DNA from: Gaiellasilicea sp031371615 | Lineage (GTDB): Bacteria; Actinomycetota; Thermoleophilia; Gaiellales; Gaiellaceae | Assembly: GCA_031371615.1 (NCBI GenBank) | Contig: JANMJY010000222.1 | Location: 1-25,593, forward strand | Length of the DNA stretch: 25,593 bases | Direction of reading: 5' to 3' | Part shown: piece after piece, positions 14,540-20,968 of the stretch | Numbering within the stretch: the first letter of the stretch is position 1 | Layout of the letters: every line of letters begins with the position of its first letter | The notes under the pieces: generated by a model | Seen by the model: only the letters and a program-made list of their open reading frames with translations | Databases searched by the model: none | Told to the model about the DNA's origin: nothing | Program-made: the position numbers and the translations under genes

Positions 14540-15033
14540 CGGCCCAGCCCCTCGAGCGCGTCGAGGACCGCCTCGCAGGCGTAGTGCCCGTGCTCCTGTG
14601 CGACGTAGACGACGAAGGCGCCGCCGTCCGCCCGGGTGACGATCCCGCGCACGCGGGCGACGAGCCCGGCCGCCGGCAACGCTTCCAGGTCGAGGTCGGT
14701 GAGCCGCCGGAGCACGTCTGCGCCGTGCACCTCGAAGGCGGCGTACGCGCCGGTCTGGTCGATCACCGCGTAGCCGCGCGCGGTGAGCGAGTCGCGCAGC
14801 TCTGCCGTTGGGCCCTCGTGGACGTAGAGCCCGTGGCGCGGCCCGATCCGGTGGAACCGGTCCCCCGGCGCCGGCTCGAGGCTCGCCACGTCGCCGCGCA
14901 CCTCGAGCTTGCCGACGTGCGAGCGGTCGCGGACGCGGCCGGGGTCGATCCCCGTCAGGGCGCGCTCGAGCGGCGAGACCAGCCGCACGCTCGGCTCGCA
15001 CCGGTCCGGGGAGAGGAACGCCGGCGAGATCAC
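14536..15033 (-). CDS. mgdD/soxG: Sarcosine-oxidase-type gamma subunit; probable MgdD
   Basis: 165 residues. The start GTG at 15033 overlaps the alpha-subunit stop as GTGA, and its own stop overlaps the beta start in the same way. Features that fit SoxG are an N-terminal SPLERAL, a fold related to the folate-binding aminomethyltransferase domain (PGDRFHRIGPRHGLYV, YAVIDQTGAYAAFEVHG, DLDLEALP) and its place between alpha and beta genes. Gamma subunits pack against alpha in the heterotetramer, close to the folate site; they have no catalytic residues of their own. It is slightly shorter than the roughly 190-200 residues common in SoxG. Sequence similarity within this family is low, so context carries much of the call. 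Confidence 0.8.
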   Translation of the reverse strand: MISPAFLSPDRCEPSVRLVSPLERALTGIDPGRVRDRSHVGKLEVRGDVASLEPAPGDRFHRIGPRHGLYVHEGPTAELRDSLTARGYAVIDQTGAYAAFEVHGADVLRRLTDLDLEALPAAGLVARVRGIVTRADGGAFVVYVAQEHGHYACEAVLDALEGLGR

Positions 15034-17618
15034 GATCGCAGCCGGGTTCCCTCGGGGTCGTAGAAGGCGCCGTGCCGCACGGTCGCCGGTTCCGGACGGC
15101 CGTCGACCCGGATCTGGATCCGCGTGCCCTCCTCGGCCGCCTCCGACCGGACCCAGGCGAGGCCGATGTTCTTGCCGAGCACCGCGCTCCGGCGCGCGCT
15201 CGTCACCCGGCCGGCCGGCCGGCCGTTCTCGACCACCTGGCCTCCCTCGGCAGGCAGTTTCCCATTCTCCATCTCGAACCCGACCAGGCACTCGCGCACG
15301 CCCGCCGCCTGCACGAGTTGCGTCGCGCGCTTGCCGACCCAATCGTCTTTGTCGAGCTTCGCAATCCACGGCATCCCAGCGGAGATCAGGTTCGACTCCG
15401 AGTCGGTGTCCTGGCCCACGATCACGTGCGCCTTCTCGAGCCGGAGCACCCGCTGCGGCTCGAGCCCGAACGGGACAGCACCCTGGGAGACGATCGCGTC
15501 CCAGAGGTGCTCGGCCGCGGGGCTCGGGCAGTGCAGCTCGTAGCCGAGCTCGCCGACGAACCCGATTCGCAGCACGAGGCACGTGACGCCGGCGACCGCG
15601 AGCTCTTTCGCGTCGAGGTACGAGATCGCGTCGTTCGAGACAGGTGCGTCGGTCAGCGCGCTGAGCGCCTCGCGGGCACGTGGCCCGGCGACGTTGACGG
15701 CCGCGAGGGCGCCGGTGACGTTCGCGATCTCGACGTCATAGCCCCAGATCGCATTCCACCACTCGAACCAGCCGTTGACCGCGTCGGCTCCAGTCGACGT
15801 GGTCGTCACGTAGTAGGAATCCTCGGCGAGCCGGGCGACCGTACCGTCGTCCATGATCCGCCCGGCGTCCGTGGTCAGCACGCCGTAACGGATGCGGCCG
15901 GGCTTCATGTCGCCGAAGCGGTTCGGGTACAGCCGCTCGAGAAACTCCGCGGCGTCGGGCCCCTGCACGAGCAGCTTGCCGAGCGTGGAGACGTCGATCA
16001 CGCCGAGGTCCTCGTGCACAGCGCGCACCTCTTGCTCGACATCGCCGTAGGCGTAGGGCCGCTTCCACGCGCCGGCCCAGATCAGCGACGCTCCCGATTC
16101 CTCGTGGCGGTGATGGAGCGACGAGCGCTTCATCGGCTCGAGATGCCGTCCCGCGAGCAGGCCCATCGACACGGGAGTCCAAGGCGGCCTGGCGGTCGTC
16201 GCTCCGACGGCGGCCTCGTCGGCTCCGGTCTCTTGCGCATACAGGCGGATCGACTGGACGTGGCAGTAGCGGCCCTGGCAGGGGCCCATCGTCACGGTCG
16301 TGTATCGCTTCGCGAGCTCGATCGAGTCGAAGCCCTCGGCGACCGCGCGCTTCACGTCCTTCGTCGTCACGTCCTCGCAGACGCAGACGAAACACTTGCC
16401 GCTGCGGGCGGCCGTGTACGAGGCGGCGGGAACCGCCTGCTCGCCGACCGCGCCGGTCACCGATCCCGTGGCGCTGATCCCGTCCGGGATCGCGGCCGGC
16501 ACGAGGACGCCGCGGGCGGCGTCGTACTCGACCTTCGCGCCCGCCATCGCGAGCAGCGAGTAGGCCGGCTGGCGGCCGCCGGACATGACGACGAGATCGC
16601 AGTCCACGGTCCTGCCGTCGACGGTGACGCTCCGCACTTGTCCCTTGCGGCCGTTGGCCGCGACTGCCGGCGTCCGCCCGTCGGTCAGCCGCACCGTGCT
16701 CACGATCTCGATCCCGGCCTGGTCGAGCGCGGCCCGCGCCCGGTCCGCGGCGTCGTCCGCCGCGATCACAACGGCGCGCTCGCCCGGCTTGACCGCGTAC
16801 CTCTCGACGAGGCGCTCGACAGCACCGGGAAGCATGACGCCGACGAGGTCGTTCCCGGGGAAGACGAGCGGCTGGTCGATCGTGCCGGTCGCGACCACGA
16901 GGTGCTGGGCCCGGTAGCGCAGCAGGAGGTTGCCGTGCTCCACTGGCACGAGGCCTCCCTCCCAGACGCCGATCGCCCGCGCCGGCGCGAGCACCTCAAC
17001 GCCCGGAAGCTCGAGCCCCCCGAGCTCCGGCAGCTCGTCGACGAGCACGACGCCAGGGCCGGCGACCGCGTGTTCCGCTGCCGCCTCTCGGCCCGCGCGT
17101 CCGCCACCGACGACGAGCACGCGCGCCTCTCGGTGCTCGACGTCGTACCGGTTGTGCGGATCGCGCTCCGGCACCTTGCCGAGCCCGGCGGCGTTGCGCA
17201 GGAACCTCTCGTACAGCGGCCAGAGCCTGCGTGGCCGGATCATGGTGCGGTAGTAGAAGCCGACCGGCGTGAACGGGCCGCCCACCTTGTCGACCACCGA
17301 GAAGAGGTCGCGGTCGAGCGAGCCGATCACGTTCTGTCCCTCGACGACCGCACCGTCCCGCACCGGCGTCTCGCAGACGCGGACGTTGGGGGTGCCGTCG
17401 ACGGTCATCATGCAATTCGCGCAGTGGCCGCGGCAGCACAGGATCCCCCGCGGCCGGTGGTACTTGAACGAGCGCGAGAGCAGAGTACGCCCGGAGGCGT
17501 AGAGCGCGGAGCCGAACGTGTCGCCGGCGAACGCCTCGATCGACCGGCCCTGGAAGCTGAAGCGGACGACGGTGTCTCGGTCCAGCAGCTCCCCGGGCTG
17601 GATCGGCAGCCGGCTCAC
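15030..17618 (-). CDS. mgdC/soxA: Sarcosine-oxidase-type alpha subunit with two Fe-S ligand sets; probable MgdC
   Basis: 862 residues. The start is GTG 17618, overlapping the delta stop as GTGA. Domains in order: a ferredoxin-like domain (1-95) with C61-x4-C66-x2-C69-x12-C82, the normal ligands of a 2Fe-2S cluster; an NAD(P)/FAD-type Rossmann domain with VLVVGGGRAGREAA (167-180); a BFD-like region with C412-x-C414 and C447-x4-C452, a second 2Fe-2S set; and a C-terminal aminomethyltransferase (GcvT-like) part from about 490, which moves the one-carbon unit to tetrahydrofolate. The classic sarcosine oxidase alpha subunit, from memory, lacks these cysteines. The enzyme may therefore pass electrons to a carrier rather than to oxygen. 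Compared with usual alpha subunits (about 960-1000) it is short. Confidence 0.9.
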   Translation of the reverse strand: MSRLPIQPGELLDRDTVVRFSFQGRSIEAFAGDTFGSALYASGRTLLSRSFKYHRPRGILCCRGHCANCMMTVDGTPNVRVCETPVRDGAVVEGQNVIGSLDRDLFSVVDKVGGPFTPVGFYYRTMIRPRRLWPLYERFLRNAAGLGKVPERDPHNRYDVEHREARVLVVGGGRAGREAAAEHAVAGPGVVLVDELPELGGLELPGVEVLAPARAIGVWEGGLVPVEHGNLLLRYRAQHLVVATGTIDQPLVFPGNDLVGVMLPGAVERLVERYAVKPGERAVVIAADDAADRARAALDQAGIEIVSTVRLTDGRTPAVAANGRKGQVRSVTVDGRTVDCDLVVMSGGRQPAYSLLAMAGAKVEYDAARGVLVPAAIPDGISATGSVTGAVGEQAVPAASYTAARSGKCFVCVCEDVTTKDVKRAVAEGFDSIELAKRYTTVTMGPCQGRYCHVQSIRLYAQETGADEAAVGATTARPPWTPVSMGLLAGRHLEPMKRSSLHHRHEESGASLIWAGAWKRPYAYGDVEQEVRAVHEDLGVIDVSTLGKLLVQGPDAAEFLERLYPNRFGDMKPGRIRYGVLTTDAGRIMDDGTVARLAEDSYYVTTTSTGADAVNGWFEWWNAIWGYDVEIANVTGALAAVNVAGPRAREALSALTDAPVSNDAISYLDAKELAVAGVTCLVLRIGFVGELGYELHCPSPAAEHLWDAIVSQGAVPFGLEPQRVLRLEKAHVIVGQDTDSESNLISAGMPWIAKLDKDDWVGKRATQLVQAAGVRECLVGFEMENGKLPAEGGQVVENGRPAGRVTSARRSAVLGKNIGLAWVRSEAAEEGTRIQIRVDGRPEPATVRHGAFYDPEGTRLRS

Positions 17619-17887
17619 TGTCGCGACCCGCGCTGCGTGTCCGGGACCTCGGTGCGAAGGACCTCGTTCGTCCGGGTGTCGCGCTCGGCGACGAACCAGA
17701 GCTCGCAGCCGCTCCTGTGGCTCCACCACTCTCGCTGGACGCCCGCGACGTTGTCACGGAAGTAGACGTAGTCGCAGAGCTCACGCAGTGTCGCGTCGTC
17801 CGCGGGGCGGGTCAGCACCTCGCCGCGGTAGCCGAACTCGTCGACCGGTCGCGGGCCGCAATGGGGACAGGAGAGGAGAAACGACAC
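17615..17887 (-). CDS. mgdB/soxD: Sarcosine-oxidase-type delta subunit; probable MgdB
   Basis: A 90-residue zinc protein of the heterotetrameric complex. The family signature CPHCGPR (C7, C10) and the pair H57 and C61 in WWSHRSGC match the zinc ligands of the sarcosine oxidase delta subunit. EFGYRGEV and DYVYFRDN are also typical. Delta has a structural role next to alpha. The start is GTG 17887, giving the expected length. No ribosome-binding site is present, but TAGTCT, which begins with the stop codon of the preceding gene, lies 7 nt upstream. The stop codon overlaps the alpha start. It is the first of the four oxidoreductase subunits in the operon. Confidence 0.92.
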   Translation of the reverse strand: MSFLLSCPHCGPRPVDEFGYRGEVLTRPADDATLRELCDYVYFRDNVAGVQREWWSHRSGCELWFVAERDTRTNEVLRTEVPDTQRGSRQ

Positions 17888-17894
17888 CGTCGCG

Positions 17895-17900
17895 AGACTA
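17895..17900 (-). promoter_or_regulatory. -10 box candidate for a leaderless mgdB transcript
   Basis: TAGTCT on the minus strand starts with the TAG stop codon of mgsC and ends 7 nt before the GTG of mgdB. It could give the four mgd genes their own start of transcription inside the operon. No -35 box is evident. Confidence 0.4.
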
Positions 17901-19241
17901 GAGCGAGCCGCCGACGCCGGGGATCCAGTCGGTGCCGGCGAGCGGGACCCGTGCCATCGCCGCGGCCTCGATCGTGAGCGCGACGAGGTCCTCCGGCTCG
18001 AGGTTGTGGACGTGCGACTTCCCGCACGCGCGCGCCAGCGTCTGCGTCTCGAGGTTGAGCACGCGCAGGTAGTTCGCGAGCTTGTGACCGCCGAGCACCG
18101 GATCGAAGCGCGCGGACAGCTCGTCCTCCTGCGTCGAGATGCCGACCGGGTCTCGGCCCGCCTGCCAGTCGTCGTAGAAGCCCGCCGAGCTGCCGAGCTT
18201 CCGGTACTCCTGCTCGAACTCGGGATTGTTGTCTCCCATGGCAACGAGTGCGGCCGTCCCGATCGAGACCGCGTCGGCGCCGAGCGCCAGCGCCTTCGCG
18301 ACGTCGGCGCCCGAGCGGATTCCGCCGGAGACGATCAGCTGCACCTGCCGGTGCAGCCCGAGCTCCTCGAGCGCGTCGACGGCGAGCCGCACGGCAGGCA
18401 TCGTCGGGATCCCGACGTGCTCGATGAAGACGTCCTGCGTCGCCGCGGTCCCGCCCTGCATGCCGTCGACGACGATCACGTCGGCCCCGGACTTCACGGC
18501 GAGCTGGACGTCGTAGTACGTCCGCGTCGCGCCGACCTTGACGAAGATCGGCTTCTCCCAATCGGTGATCTCGCGCAGCTCGCCGATCTTGATCTCGAGG
18601 TCGTCCGGCCCGGTCCAGTCCGGGTGCCTGCAGGCGCTGCGCTGGTCGATCCCCTGCGGCAGGTCGCGCATCGCGGCGACGCGGTCGGAGATCTTGTGGC
18701 CGAGCAGCATCCCGCCCCCGCCGGGCTTCGCGCCCTGGCCGACGACAACCTCGATCGCATCGGCCTTGCGCAGGTCGTCGGGGTTCATCCCGTAGCGCGA
18801 GGGCAGCAGCTGATAGACGAGTGTCTGCGAGTGCTCCCGCTCCTCGGCGGTCATGCCGCCATCACCGGTCGTCGTCGCGGTGCCGACCTCGCTGGCGCCG
18901 CGGCCGAGCGCCTCCTTCGCGGGCGCCGAGAGCGCCCCGAAGCTCATGCCGGCGATCGTGACGGGGATCTTCAGCTCGATCGGCTTGCGCGCGAAGCGGC
19001 TGCCGAGCACGACGTTCGTGTCGCAGCGCTCTCGGTAGCCCTCGAGCGGGTAGCGTGAGATGCTCGCGCCGAGCAGCAGCAGGTCGTCGAAGTGCGGCAC
19101 GCGGCGCTTGGCGCCGAAGCCGCGGATGTCGTAGATTCCCTCGCGGGCCGCACGCTGGATCTCGGCGATCGCGTTCCGGTCGAAGAGGTACGACTCCCGC
19201 AGGCCGGGTCGCCACTGCGCCTGCTCGTCGAAGGTCGTCAT
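17898..19241 (-). CDS. mgsC/glxD: FMN-binding glutamate synthase-like subunit; probable N-methylglutamate synthase MgsC (GlxD)
   Basis: A 447-residue TIM-barrel protein equivalent to the FMN domain of glutamate synthase. Visible motifs are MSFGALSAPAKEALGRGA, GGMTAEER, GQGAKPGGGGML, VKVGATRTYYDVQLAVKSGA, DGMQGGTAATQ and SGGIRSGADVAKALALGAD (FMN phosphate site). In ordinary GltB the motif CPVGIATQ follows two further cysteines and binds a 3Fe-4S cluster; here it reads DPVGISTQ (about 363-370) with no cysteines nearby. The reaction predicted is reductive transfer of methylamine onto 2-oxoglutarate. The start ATG at 19241 shares one base with the mgsB stop (TGATG). It is followed after 10 nt by the delta subunit gene. 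Confidence 0.9.
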   Translation of the reverse strand: MTTFDEQAQWRPGLRESYLFDRNAIAEIQRAAREGIYDIRGFGAKRRVPHFDDLLLLGASISRYPLEGYRERCDTNVVLGSRFARKPIELKIPVTIAGMSFGALSAPAKEALGRGASEVGTATTTGDGGMTAEEREHSQTLVYQLLPSRYGMNPDDLRKADAIEVVVGQGAKPGGGGMLLGHKISDRVAAMRDLPQGIDQRSACRHPDWTGPDDLEIKIGELREITDWEKPIFVKVGATRTYYDVQLAVKSGADVIVVDGMQGGTAATQDVFIEHVGIPTMPAVRLAVDALEELGLHRQVQLIVSGGIRSGADVAKALALGADAVSIGTAALVAMGDNNPEFEQEYRKLGSSAGFYDDWQAGRDPVGISTQEDELSARFDPVLGGHKLANYLRVLNLETQTLARACGKSHVHNLEPEDLVALTIEAAAMARVPLAGTDWIPGVGGSL

Positions 19242-19954
19242 CAGTAGGCGTTGTCGATCTTGAAGTTGTAGAGCTCTCGGGCGGAGCCGTAGCGGCGAAA
19301 CGAGGACGGGTCGACGTCGTCGAATCCCGCCCGCTCGAGTAGGCCGCGCACCTGGGCAACGTGCTCGGCGCCCAACTCCTTCTCGATGCAGTCTGCGCCG
19401 AGCCCGGCGACGTCGCCGCGGACGTAGATGCGCGCCTCGTAGAGCGAGTCGCCGAGCGCCTCGCCCGCGTCGCCGCAGATGACGAGACAGCCGCTCTGCG
19501 CCATGAAGCCGCTGAGGTGGCCGACGGAGCCGCGCACGACGATGTCGACGCCCTTCATCGAGATCCCGCAGCGCGCCGCCGCGTCGCCGTGCACGACGAG
19601 CAGGCCGCCGTGGGCGCTCGCGCCGGCCGACTGGCTGACGCTGCCCTCGATCACGACCGTTCCCGACATCATGTTCTCGGCGAGGCCGGTGCTCGCGCTT
19701 CCGTGCACGCGCACGTTCGCGAGCTGGTTCATCCCGGCGCAGTAGTAACCGACGTGGCCGTCGATCTCGACGTCGATCTCCGCGTCCAGGCCGCATGCGA
19801 CCGCATGGGCGCCGCGTGGGTTGAGCACGCGCCAGCGAGTCGGACCGTCCTTGCCGCCGGCGAGGTCGTGCAAGCGCTGATTGAGCTCGCGCAGCGGCGT
19901 CGTCGCGAGGTCGACCACCTCCACGGCGGTCCCAGAGGCGGTTCCGGCCGCCAT
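19241..19954 (-). CDS. mgsB/glxC: GXGXG-domain glutamate synthase-like subunit; probable MgsB (GlxC)
   Basis: A 237-residue protein equivalent to the C-terminal beta-helix of glutamate synthase. It shows repeated Gly-x-x-x-Gly turns typical of the fold (HGSASTGLAENMMSGTVVIEG, GGLLVVHGDAAARCGISMKG, GSVGHLSGFMAQSGCLVICG, GDAGEALGDSLYEARIYVRG). In glutamate synthase this domain holds the other parts together; no catalytic residues are expected. The start ATG 19954 and the stop both form TGATG overlaps with the neighbouring genes, so the three synthase subunits are translationally coupled. Similar stand-alone GXGXG proteins occur in formylmethanofuran dehydrogenase, but the flanking genes make the synthase role clear. 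Confidence 0.9.
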   Translation of the reverse strand: MAAGTASGTAVEVVDLATTPLRELNQRLHDLAGGKDGPTRWRVLNPRGAHAVACGLDAEIDVEIDGHVGYYCAGMNQLANVRVHGSASTGLAENMMSGTVVIEGSVSQSAGASAHGGLLVVHGDAAARCGISMKGVDIVVRGSVGHLSGFMAQSGCLVICGDAGEALGDSLYEARIYVRGDVAGLGADCIEKELGAEHVAQVRGLLERAGFDDVDPSSFRRYGSARELYNFKIDNAY

Positions 19955-20856
19955 CAGACGGGTGTCTTCTCCCAGACGTAGACGATCCCCGGCTCGGGCT
20001 CCCAGACTCGGGCGTCGTCGGCGCCCGGGAGTACCGCGATCGCGTGGTACTCGGACGCCATCGCGACCCAGTCGTCGGTCTCGGCCAGCACGGCCGGCTT
20101 GCAGGCGATCGGGTCGCGCAGGACGGCGAACCCGTCCGCGGTGCCGACGGCGAAGGTGTAGAAGCCGTCGAGGTCGTCGATCCCGTCCTCGAGTGCCTGC
20201 TCGAGCGACGCGCCCTCGCGCAGCTTCCACGCGAGGTACCCGGCCGCGACCTCGGTGTCGTTCTCCGTGTGGAACTCGATCCCCTCGCGCTGCAGCGTGC
20301 GCCGCAGCCGGTTGTGGTTCGAGAGCGAGCCGTTGTGGACGAGGCAGAGGTCGAGCCCGGTCGAGAAGGGATGCGAGCCCTCGGTGGTGACGCGGCTCTC
20401 GGTCGCCATCCGGGTGTGACCGAGCGCGTGCGTGCCCTGGAAATCCGCGAGCGAGAACTGCTCCGAGAACACCTCCGGCCGTCCGACCTCCTTGTAGATC
20501 TCGATCACCGAGCCCGCGCTCATCACGCGCAGGTCGGGGAAGTTCCGTCGGACCCAGGCTTCGGCCTCGCCCGCGTCCGCGTCGACGAGGACGACCGCAT
20601 GGCTCGCGCGGACGCTCGGCACGCTCGCCCCGCCGAAGGCGCCGGAAAGCTGCCCGCAGAGGGCGTCCCAGTCGTACAGCGGGTCACGGGAGTACAGCGT
20701 CAGCTTCGACCCGCTCGCGACGGGGTCGCGGTAGACGGCGACGCCGGCGCTGTCAGGCCCGCGTGCGCTCATCTGCGCGAGCATCGCGGCGAGGTGCTCG
20801 CCGAGGCGCTCCTCGAGCGCGGGCGACTTGGCGAACAGACCGACGATTCCACACAT
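19954..20856 (-). CDS. mgsA/glxB: Class II glutamine amidotransferase-like subunit; probable MgsA (GlxB)
   Basis: A 300-residue Ntn hydrolase. Cys2 directly after the start Met (MCGIVGLF) is the nucleophile. Further amidotransferase motifs are ARGPDSAG, HTRMATES and LVHNGSLSNH (oxyanion Asn and Gly), and ENDTEVAA. In the N-methylglutamate route it would hydrolyse gamma-glutamylmethylamide, releasing methylamine inside the synthase complex, just as GltB releases ammonia from glutamine. The start ATG 20856 has a ribosome-binding site (GAGGAG, 8 nt upstream). The 112-nt gap before it contains two palindromic sites and a likely promoter, so the seven genes from here to mgdA may be transcribed separately from gmaS. 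Ordinary glutamine amidotransferase activity cannot be excluded. Confidence 0.9.
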   Translation of the reverse strand: MCGIVGLFAKSPALEERLGEHLAAMLAQMSARGPDSAGVAVYRDPVASGSKLTLYSRDPLYDWDALCGQLSGAFGGASVPSVRASHAVVLVDADAGEAEAWVRRNFPDLRVMSAGSVIEIYKEVGRPEVFSEQFSLADFQGTHALGHTRMATESRVTTEGSHPFSTGLDLCLVHNGSLSNHNRLRRTLQREGIEFHTENDTEVAAGYLAWKLREGASLEQALEDGIDDLDGFYTFAVGTADGFAVLRDPIACKPAVLAETDDWVAMASEYHAIAVLPGADDARVWEPEPGIVYVWEKTPV

Positions 20857-20878
20857 GGCGAGGCTCCTCTGCTACGGC

Positions 20879-20899
20879 GTATGGAGGATCTCTCCATAC
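20879..20899. promoter_or_regulatory. Operator candidate A upstream of mgsA
   Basis: A perfect palindrome GTATGGAG-N5-CTCCATAC (9-bp arms if the flanking C/G pair is counted). It overlaps TAGCGT (20903-20898, minus strand), a possible -10 box whose start point would fall in the middle of the palindrome. The ATG of mgsA is 23 nt downstream. Confidence 0.6.
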
Positions 20900-20944
20900 G
20901 CTAACGGAGACATACCGTTCGAGTACACGATCTTCACGTCACTT

Positions 20945-20965
20945 ATGTGGAGAAAACCTCCATAC
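20945..20965. promoter_or_regulatory. Operator candidate B upstream of mgsA
   Basis: ATGTGGAG-N5-CTCCATAC has the same geometry as site A, with one perfect half-site and one imperfect half-site. Its centre lies 66 bp from that of site A, about six helical turns. It ends 4 nt before the gmaS stop codon. A further partial copy, GGAGACATACC, lies between at 20906-20916. Confidence 0.55.
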
Positions 20966-20968
20966 CGC

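Noticed and set aside
13325..15001. 558-residue version of the beta subunit
   Set aside because: The first 150 or so residues are the gamma-subunit gene read in another frame. The GTG at 14539 with its GTGA overlap gives the normal family length.
15208..15222. CCGG-rich short repeat in the alpha-subunit gene
   Set aside because: It encodes ordinary residues (GRPAGR) within a conserved domain and reflects base composition.
14808..17765. 985-codon open frame on the plus strand opposite the alpha subunit, and similar long plus-strand frames at 2420-3697, 6361-7479 and 10885-12345
   Set aside because: They lie opposite well-supported genes and their products have the Arg, Asp, Gly and Pro rich, motif-free composition expected of antisense frames in GC-rich DNA.
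17898..19796. 632-residue version of the FMN subunit and the longer frames of mgsB, mgdB and mgdD
   Set aside because: The extra N-terminal parts are out-of-frame readings of the preceding genes; starts with 1- or 4-base overlaps, or a short gap, give family-sized proteins.
20857..20968. Riboswitch before mgsA
   Set aside because: The paired segments are short palindromes of constant geometry, better explained as protein sites; no fold of a known riboswitch could be recognised.
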